Positions 1-5,160 of a stretch of DNA of 5,160 nt are shown here, in pieces; the stretch's first letter is position 1; each line of letters begins with the position of its first letter. The stretch is from an uncultured Prevotellaceae bacterium. GTDB taxonomy: Bacteria > Bacteroidota > Bacteroidia > Bacteroidales > Bacteroidaceae. The DNA lies in assembly GCA_946408305.1 (NCBI GenBank), contig CAMJRQ010000103.1, forward strand, positions 1-5,160, in the 5' to 3' direction. The notes below the pieces were generated by a model. The model made no database searches and had not been told where the DNA came from. It worked only from the letters and a program-made list of their open reading frames with translations. The translations under genes were made by a program, and so were the position numbers.

Positions 1-3
1 TAC

Positions 4-44
4 GCACGAAAGAAAGGAGGCTTCGCGGCCTCCTTTTTTCGTGC
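4..44. terminator. Long hairpin with T-run, probable (possibly bidirectional) transcription terminator
   Basis: Bases 13-21 (AAAGGAGGC) pair perfectly with 28-36 (GCCTCCTTT) around a 6-base TTCGCG loop. The stem continues outward, after one unpaired base (G12), with 4-11 pairing with 37-44, giving about 17 pairs in all. On the plus strand the inner stem runs into six T residues (34-39), the classic intrinsic-terminator form. On the minus strand the descending arm reads CCTCCTTTCTTTCG, also T-rich, so it could stop transcription arriving from the GH2 gene as well. No other convincing terminator was found between the GH2 stop codon at 270 and this hairpin. Which transcript it serves depends on the gene left of the window. 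Confidence 0.8.
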
Positions 45-90
45 CCATGTCCCATCGCTCCTTCGGGTGTTTCCCGTTTTTACACATATT

Positions 91-190
91 TTACACCGTG
101 GTGTAAAACAATTACATCACGGTGTAAAACGATTACATCACGGTGTAAAACGATTACACCACGGTGTAAAACGATTACACCACGGTGTAA
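91..190. repeat. Array of five 16-bp palindromes at exact 21-bp spacing
   Basis: Five copies of TTACACC-NN-GGTGTAA start at 91, 112, 133, 154 and 175, so the period is exactly 21 bp. Copies 4 and 5 are identical (TTACACCACGGTGTAA). Copies 2 and 3 have one C-to-T change in the left arm (TTACATC). Copy 1 has central GT instead of AC. The 5-base spacers are AACAA, then AACGA three times. A lone TTTTACAC at 78-85, 11 bp before the same octamer at 89-96, may be a decayed half unit. The array lies downstream of the GH2 stop codon and before the hairpin at 4-44, with no gene between. It could be a set of sites for a dimeric DNA-binding protein on one helix face, a string of small RNA hairpins in the 3' untranslated region, or an intergenic minisatellite. 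The structure is certain; the role is unknown. The remaining gap, 191-269, shows nothing recognisable. Confidence 0.95.
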
Positions 191-269
191 CGACCCAATA
201 AAAGCACCGTTTTGGGGAACATGCCGCTTGCTTTGTTTATTCCAAATCGGCGAGCAGCCTCTCCCCCTC

Positions 270-3200
270 TCAGAGCCCCACCTGCGTCGTGGGCACGTTC
301 AGGCCAGAGAGGCGCAGCATGGGGGCTGTGCCGCGCGTGTCCTCCTCGTGCCAGCGGATGCTCACGGGCATCTGCTCGCCGGGCATCAGGTGGAAATAGT
401 TCTCGCTGTAGAAGACGGGCAGTATCTGCTCGCCGTCGGAGCCCGTCAGGTTCAGACGCACCATCACGGCCGGTTCGCTGCCGGTGTTGGTGACGACAAG
501 GCGACCGTCGTCCTGCCTCTCCACTGCAAGCTGGGCCTGGGGCAGGCCGAAGAGGTCTTGCTGCGAGTCGTTGGTGCTGAGCACGTAGACGTTCTTCGTG
601 GGGAGCGGAGCGGGCTCCTCGCTCCCGAGCGTGAGGGTCAGGAAATAGGTGCCCTCGTAGCCCAGCGGGGCATCGAGGTGGAAGCAGTCGATGGTGGTGT
701 CGGGGCGCGACTCGACGCGCACCGTGCGGTGCCACAGCGGGAAGCCGTGCAGGTCGTGGATGGTGGCGGTGAGCGAGATTACCTGGGCGGGCAGGCAGAG
801 GTTGACCAGCTGCACCATGCCGGTGAGAGCGTTCCACTGTGCGTGGAGCGGTTCGCAGGCCTTGCGCACGCCGAAGAGGGCTGCCGTGGGAGCCAGGTAG
901 TAGTCGTAGGTCTGCCATACGGTCGATGGCCAGCAGGGGTGGCTCATCCAGATGAGGAGGCCCTGCCGCTGGGTGTTCGAGGCTTCGTACATGGCGCGGT
1001 ATCCGTCGTAGTTCTGCCACTGGGCCATGGCCGTGTAGGCCGCGAGGCTGTCCTGGCCGAGGCCGACGCGCAGCGGTCCGAAGCGCTCGCGCAGGATGCG
1101 GTTGAACGAGGCTCCGGCCTGAGCTCCCTGCTGGGTGAAGTCGTGCTGCCCCCAGGCGTCGGCCTGCGGCCAGAGGTTCTCGGGGGCTATCATGCGGCGC
1201 ATGCTCTCGGCCTCGGGTATGTTGGGCATGCCGCGCTCGGTGTGGAGCTTGCCGGTCTGCTTCTCGAAGTATTCGGCAACGGGACGCGCCTGGTAGGGGC
1301 CGTGGCCGCTCACTCCGTCGTCGGCCGAGCTGGGGATGTAGAGCGAGCCGGATATGAGCTGGCTGGTCATCTTTGGTAAGAGGCTGTTGATCGTCTCGGG
1401 CGGATAGCCCTCGTTGCGGCCGCAGAAGAGGGCCAGGCAGGGGTGCTGGCGGATGCGGCGGACGTAGTCGGTGGCATTGTCCATGAACATGCGCTCGTCG
1501 TCGGGGTTGGGGCCGTCCACAGGATTAGCCAGCCAGAAGTCCTGCCACACCATGACGCCGTGGCGGTCGCAGGCCTCGTAGAACTCCTCGTCGCCCGTCT
1601 GTCCCACCCAGTTGCGAATCATGTTGCAGTTCATCAGCCGGTGGTATTCCACGGCGGCGTCGTACTCACGACCGCGGTAGTTCAGATGGCTCTCGGGGAA
1701 GCCCCAGTTGCCGCCCAGGGGCACGAGCCGGCGGCCGTTGACGAAGAGCTGCAGCTGTTCCATCTCCTGGCTGAAAGTCACCTGGCGGATGCCCGTCTGG
1801 TAGTGAAGCTCTACGGGGAGCTCGGAGCGCGTGCTGGTGGGGCGGAAGGTGTAGGAGGCGGGGTAGAGGTGGGGCTCGCCGTAGCCCACGGGCCACCAGA
1901 GCTGCATCTCCTGTTGGCGCAGTTGGGGGAAGCTGGCAGGGCTGAAGGCGACCTCGGTCTCGGTCTGCGGATTGATGAGGATGTCTTTCTCGAAACGGAT
2001 GTCGCCGATGGTACCCGTGAGGCGTCCGGTGACGGTCTCGCGACTGTGGTTGCGCAGGAACACACGCGGCGTGAACGTGGCCCGTCCGTCGTCGCTGAGC
2101 TGTGTCTCCACGAGCGGGTCGGCAATGGTGACGGCCTCGGTGGCGGTCAGGTAGACGTCGTTCCAGATGCCAATGTCGCGGCCTGGCGTGGTGGTTATCC
2201 AGTCCCAACCGATGGTGGCGTGGAAGGTGGGGTTGTCGGCGCCGAGCACTCCGCCGTTGAAACTGGTGTTGAGCCGCGTCTTCGTCTTGCGCGCACCGGG
2301 ATGGGCCGTGGGGTGGATGACCACCTCGAGCTGGTTGTCGCCCGGCTCCAGGTATTCCGCGATGTCGAACGTGCCGCGGCGGAAGGCTCCGCGCACCTGC
2401 CCCAGGCGGTTCCCGTTCAGGTAGACGTCGGCCTTCCAGTTGATGCCGTCGAGGTGGAGCAGCACGTGGCGGTCCTTCATCTCGTCGGGTACGCGGAACG
2501 TGCGGCGGTAGCGGAAGGGGCGGTTGAAGTACGACTCGGAAATCATCGAGAGCTGGTCGTCAAAGTTGGGGTCGGGCAGCGCGCCGGCGTTGCGGTAGGA
2601 GGAGAGCACGGTGGCCGGCACGGTGGCCACGATTTCGGGGCCGCAGGGCTCCACCTTCTTTCCGTTGATGCGGACGGGGCAGAGCGTCCAGGGGCCGCCG
2701 TTCAGTAGGTAGCGCCCGTCGGCATATCCGGCCTCGGGCTGTGGCACGACCACCTGTCCGCCGCGACCGTAGACCTCCATCTCGCTGATGGCGGCGGCCT
2801 GGCTGGTGGCGATGCGCACGTAGCGGGCCTGGGCTCCTATGCGGAGCATGGCCGTGCGACCTTTCGAGAGGGATACGCGGCCTGCGGGGTGCCACGTCCG
2901 GGCGTCGGAGGAGAAGTCCACCGAGCACGTGCCTGAGGGGGTGACGGGGAAGAGCTTGACGTCGGAAACAACGGCGTCGCAGCCCAGGTCGACGTAGGCC
3001 CACTCGGGTCCGTCCGTCAGCCATACGCTGCTGAAGTGGTCGGCCGGCAGAATGTGCTGCACGAGCTTGCCGTTACGGCGCAGGGTCACCTCTTTCACCG
3101 ACCAGTAGAGGGCGTTCCCCTGATTGAGCGTGAGCGTGAGCCGGTTGAAGCGTCGGTTGCCCCGGAGCGAGAAGGTCTCCTTCAGCGCGCGGGCCGGTTT

Positions 3201-3785
3201 CCCCTCGCCCTCCATCTGCTTGTTGGGGTCGCTGCTCACCTTCTTGCTATACGGTGTGCCGGGCAGTTCGCTGCCCTCGAGCCGTGCCGAATAGGTCTTG
3301 CCATGTTCGGCCGCTACGTTGCACGTCAGAGTGTATCCATCGCATTCCTTGCGGTCGTCGTAGGCCACGTAGCCCTCCACGACCACCTCGTCGGCCTCTA
3401 TCTCCATGACGTTCCATTCGTAGGAGAGCGTGGCCTTGCTGCCCTGCACGGCGATGCTCGACCACTCGCTCTGGTTGAGGGTCAGCTGGCGCTCGGCGGT
3501 CGAGAGGGGTACGCCATTGCGCCGCACCACGAGGTGGGCGGGCTCTCCGGTAGCAAACTCGCCGTCGGTGAGCAGCTGGGCGGTCAGGTTCTTGTCGTGG
3601 GCCGAGGACTGATAGACGGCGCGATGGAGCGCCAGGTTGCGCAGGGTGTTGTCGGTGGCAAAAGTCGGGCCAAAATATTCAGACGGCCGGCCGGGGTAGA
3701 TGCCAATTCCGCGAGTGTGAGACTGCTGGGCAAAAGCAGACTGCAACAGCAGGAGCGCGAGAAGGAGGGAAAGGTGACGCTTCAT
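270..3785 (-). CDS. Secreted glycoside hydrolase family 2 enzyme with N-terminal discoidin-type domain, substrate unassigned
   Basis: This complete 1171-residue protein starts at ATG and ends at TGA. Residues 1-19 form a signal peptide (MKR, a Leu-rich core, SAFA before Gln20) with no lipobox cysteine, so export to the periplasm is expected. Residues about 50-340 resemble a discoidin (F5/8 type C) fold that is interrupted by an insert. The GH2 core follows: a sugar-binding jelly roll (about 355-545, with TVPATVLSSYRNAG and DVYLNGNRLG), an Ig-like domain (about 550-650), a TIM barrel (about 655-960), then C-terminal Ig-like domains. In the barrel, CGRNEG places the likely acid/base at Glu792, and HTERGMPNIPE places the likely nucleophile at Glu850. 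WMSHPCWPSTVWQTYDYYL and the following KACEPLHAQWN are typical of the endo-beta-mannosidase/exo-beta-glucosaminidase branch. The linkage cleaved is not readable; beta-mannosidase, beta-glucosaminidase or a uronic-acid-specific exo-enzyme are all possible. The long overlapping open frames on both strands are shadows caused by high GC. Confidence 0.93.
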   Translation of the reverse strand: MKRHLSLLLALLLLQSAFAQQSHTRGIGIYPGRPSEYFGPTFATDNTLRNLALHRAVYQSSAHDKNLTAQLLTDGEFATGEPAHLVVRRNGVPLSTAERQLTLNQSEWSSIAVQGSKATLSYEWNVMEIEADEVVVEGYVAYDDRKECDGYTLTCNVAAEHGKTYSARLEGSELPGTPYSKKVSSDPNKQMEGEGKPARALKETFSLRGNRRFNRLTLTLNQGNALYWSVKEVTLRRNGKLVQHILPADHFSSVWLTDGPEWAYVDLGCDAVVSDVKLFPVTPSGTCSVDFSSDARTWHPAGRVSLSKGRTAMLRIGAQARYVRIATSQAAAISEMEVYGRGGQVVVPQPEAGYADGRYLLNGGPWTLCPVRINGKKVEPCGPEIVATVPATVLSSYRNAGALPDPNFDDQLSMISESYFNRPFRYRRTFRVPDEMKDRHVLLHLDGINWKADVYLNGNRLGQVRGAFRRGTFDIAEYLEPGDNQLEVVIHPTAHPGARKTKTRLNTSFNGGVLGADNPTFHATIGWDWITTTPGRDIGIWNDVYLTATEAVTIADPLVETQLSDDGRATFTPRVFLRNHSRETVTGRLTGTIGDIRFEKDILINPQTETEVAFSPASFPQLRQQEMQLWWPVGYGEPHLYPASYTFRPTSTRSELPVELHYQTGIRQVTFSQEMEQLQLFVNGRRLVPLGGNWGFPESHLNYRGREYDAAVEYHRLMNCNMIRNWVGQTGDEEFYEACDRHGVMVWQDFWLANPVDGPNPDDERMFMDNATDYVRRIRQHPCLALFCGRNEGYPPETINSLLPKMTSQLISGSLYIPSSADDGVSGHGPYQARPVAEYFEKQTGKLHTERGMPNIPEAESMRRMIAPENLWPQADAWGQHDFTQQGAQAGASFNRILRERFGPLRVGLGQDSLAAYTAMAQWQNYDGYRAMYEASNTQRQGLLIWMSHPCWPSTVWQTYDYYLAPTAALFGVRKACEPLHAQWNALTGMVQLVNLCLPAQVISLTATIHDLHGFPLWHRTVRVESRPDTTIDCFHLDAPLGYEGTYFLTLTLGSEEPAPLPTKNVYVLSTNDSQQDLFGLPQAQLAVERQDDGRLVVTNTGSEPAVMVRLNLTGSDGEQILPVFYSENYFHLMPGEQMPVSIRWHEEDTRGTAPMLRLSGLNVPTTQVGL

Positions 3786-3799
3786 GTCGTGTGTTTGGA
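3786..3799 (-). promoter_or_regulatory. 14-base gene junction and leaderless-style translation start region without Shine-Dalgarno
   Basis: Read on the minus strand, the bases between the rhamnosidase TAA and the GH2 ATG are TCCAAACACACGAC. There is no purine-rich Shine-Dalgarno motif, which is usual in Bacteroidota, where AT-rich or unstructured leaders serve instead. The short gap leaves no room for a separate promoter in the junction itself, so the GH2 gene is probably expressed from the same transcript as the rhamnosidase. The start is supported by the signal peptide that begins exactly at this ATG. Confidence 0.7.
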
Positions 3800-5160
3800 T
3801 TATAATTTGACAATAAATTGATGGCGGCCCGATACTAATTCTTGCTTTCGTCCGTCGGGCAATGTCAGCGTGGCACTACTGTTGGGAGGCACCACCGCAG
3901 TGTATGTGATTTTGCGTCCTTTGGTGGTCCACGCGGAAACAATCTCCCCGAATGGCGAGATGTGAGAGGCACTGAATTCCTTCAAGCCTGCAGGGAAATA
4001 TGGCCGCAAAAGGATGTGGTGGAATCCGGGATTGTCGGGGTCGGGATAGATGCCGCCCAGGCCTTTGTAGAACCATGCTCCGATTTCGCCGAACATCATG
4101 TGGTTGTCCGAGATGTCGCGCTTTGCCTCGAGGTCCCAGTTCTCGAGCAAAGTCGTGGAACCGTTCACAACCCACCATCCCCATGAGGGGTAGGTGTCCT
4201 GCACGGCCACACGGTAAGCCGTCTCGGGATATCCATTCTCGCACAGCGCGTTGAGCAGGGCCTTGCAGCCCAGAACTCCCACATCGAGGTGATAGTCTGC
4301 GGCGATAACTTTCTCGTTGAGATTGGCAGCCACCTTTGCGCGACAGTCGTCGGGAACAATGCCCCAATACAATGGAACGCTCAGCTCTGTCTGCGTGCCG
4401 CTGGCATAGATGCCACGCTCGCGGTCGAGGTATTTATCGTTGATGGCTTTCTTGATATCTTCAGCCAAGCGACTGTAGTGCATGGCATCATCGTCGTAAC
4501 CGAACATGCGGGCAGCCGCTGCCAGGATGCGAGTGTCGGTGTAGAAATAAACCGAGGACGTAAATTCTTTGTTGGAGCCTACCGTCACCGGCACCCAGTC
4601 TCCGCGCCCCCAGGTGGTCAGATGCGAGGGATAATTCTTGTCGACATAGTTCACATAGCGCCGGATGTTGGGATAGCAATCGCGTAGCGCCTGGTCATCG
4701 CCATAGAAAAGATAGAGTGTCCAGGGAATGAGGGCAATGGTGCTTGTCCAGTCGAGGCCGTTGTCGGTGCCATAGCCCCATCCTCCCGTGGGAATGATAT
4801 CTGGCAGAACGCCGTTGGGCTGCTGTTCGTCGCGATGGTCAGCCATCCATTTTTCATAGATGGTAATGCCGTCGTAGTTATACAGCCCTGCTTCTATGGC
4901 CAGATGGCCATCCCCCGTCCACCCGTTCTTCTCGCGCTGGGGACAATCTGTCGGGAGGCCCATAAGGTTTGAAAGATAGGACATTCGCGAGGCATGCATC
5001 AGTTTCGCGATGATGGGATTCGAGGCCTGAATGGTTCCCACCTGCGGAACATCGCTATGCAGGAAGCATGCCGTCAGCGACATCTCCACTTTTGTCTGTG
5101 TCTCCACCTGAACGTAGCGGAAGCCCTTGTAATTGAACTGTGTGACGTATTCATCTTCCT
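3800..5160 (-). CDS. Alpha-L-rhamnosidase, glycoside hydrolase family 78 (C-terminal 452 residues; start outside window)
   Basis: The frame is open to the right edge, and codons before the first possible GTG start (5105-5107) encode FNYKGFRYVQV, a typical GH78 strand just before the catalytic domain, so this is a 5'-truncated view and not a short gene. Numbering from the first full codon in view, an (alpha/alpha)6-barrel spans about 40-365 and a C-terminal beta-sandwich follows to the end. DCPQREKNGWTGD holds Asp71, Glu76 and Asp83, matching the conserved Asp/Glu/Asp set of GH78, with Glu76 the probable general acid. Glu339 in TTLLENW sits where the family normally has a TT(I/L)WE motif and is the probable general base of this inverting enzyme. 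The expected product activity is release of terminal alpha-linked L-rhamnose from plant glycans. Secretion cannot be judged because the N-terminus is missing. It sits 14 bases upstream of the GH2 gene in the same direction, implying an operon. Confidence 0.95.
   Translation of the reverse strand, partial: EDEYVTQFNYKGFRYVQVETQTKVEMSLTACFLHSDVPQVGTIQASNPIIAKLMHASRMSYLSNLMGLPTDCPQREKNGWTGDGHLAIEAGLYNYDGITIYEKWMADHRDEQQPNGVLPDIIPTGGWGYGTDNGLDWTSTIALIPWTLYLFYGDDQALRDCYPNIRRYVNYVDKNYPSHLTTWGRGDWVPVTVGSNKEFTSSVYFYTDTRILAAAARMFGYDDDAMHYSRLAEDIKKAINDKYLDRERGIYASGTQTELSVPLYWGIVPDDCRAKVAANLNEKVIAADYHLDVGVLGCKALLNALCENGYPETAYRVAVQDTYPSWGWWVVNGSTTLLENWDLEAKRDISDNHMMFGEIGAWFYKGLGGIYPDPDNPGFHHILLRPYFPAGLKEFSASHISPFGEIVSAWTTKGRKITYTAVVPPNSSATLTLPDGRKQELVSGRHQFIVKL

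Noticed and set aside
1..55. Small minus-strand gene starting at ATG 53-55 with an AAGGAG before it
   Set aside because: The frame runs through both arms of the terminator hairpin, encodes an improbable Arg-rich peptide for the 18 codons visible, and Shine-Dalgarno motifs are not informative in this group.
91..190. CRISPR array
   Set aside because: The spacers are only 5 bases and nearly identical, and the period is 21 bp, far below any CRISPR repeat-spacer unit; no cas gene is present.
194..216. CCCAA...TTGGG inverted repeat as a terminator for the GH2 gene
   Set aside because: Only five pairs before a mismatch, with a long loop and no T-run after it on the minus strand; too weak.
175..1020. 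281-codon minus-strand frame ending inside the palindrome array
   Set aside because: It overlaps the GH2 gene in another frame, and its translation is dominated by Arg, Ala, Pro and His, typical of an out-of-frame reading of GC-rich coding DNA. It does not indicate a frameshift, because the GH2 frame is intact to its stop.
228..1379. 383-codon open frame on the plus strand
   Set aside because: Antisense to the C-terminal part of the GH2 gene, with the same Val/Gly/Ala/Leu-rich composition and no family signature; a GC-driven shadow.
1443..2708. 421-codon open frame on the plus strand
   Set aside because: It lies wholly antisense to the GH2 core, and its translation is low-complexity, rich in Val, Gly, Ala and Glu with no recognisable domain. 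The opposite strand has clear family motifs. High GC explains the absence of stops.
3036..3821. 261-codon plus-strand frame crossing the gene junction
   Set aside because: Antisense to the signal peptide and discoidin region of the GH2 gene and to the end of the rhamnosidase, with no recognisable domain.
3800..3822. TATAAT and TTGTCA-like strings near the gene junction as an internal promoter
   Set aside because: On the minus strand the two elements are only a few bases apart, which is unworkable spacing, and they do not fit the Bacteroidota TAnnTTTG pattern; they encode the last residues of the rhamnosidase.

Overview
The window looks like part of a carbohydrate-utilisation locus from a Bacteroidota bacterium, most likely of the order Bacteroidales (Prevotella/Bacteroides/Alistipes-like). 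This rests on the gene content (a secreted multidomain GH2 enzyme directly behind a GH78 alpha-L-rhamnosidase), the protein style, and the lack of a Shine-Dalgarno sequence before the one start codon in view. No taxonomic marker gene is present, so the assignment is an inference.

Layout. Both genes are on the minus strand and read from right to left. The right end (3800-5160) holds the C-terminal 452 residues of an alpha-L-rhamnosidase whose start lies beyond the window. After 14 bases comes a complete 1171-residue gene (270-3785). It encodes a secreted glycoside hydrolase of family 2, of the endo-beta-mannosidase/exo-beta-glucosaminidase-like branch, with a discoidin-type domain before the GH2 core. 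Its exact substrate cannot be read from the sequence. The left 269 bases have no convincing gene. They contain a striking array of five 16-bp palindromes repeated at exactly 21 bp (91-190) and a strong hairpin with a T-run (4-44) that probably ends transcription.

How the parts work together. The tight junction suggests that the two enzymes are co-transcribed. An alpha-rhamnosidase plus an exo-acting GH2 fits stepwise trimming of a rhamnose-containing plant polysaccharide or side chain (pectin, arabinogalactan or a similar glycan), with the rhamnose cap removed first and a beta-linked sugar second, or the reverse. The GH2 enzyme carries a signal peptidase I type signal and no lipobox, so a periplasmic site is likely. 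No transporter, SusC/D pair or regulator lies inside the window.

The coding content is ordinary for such loci. The parts that deserve a second look are the helically phased palindrome array, the interrupted discoidin domain in the GH2 enzyme, and the base-composition difference between the two adjacent genes.
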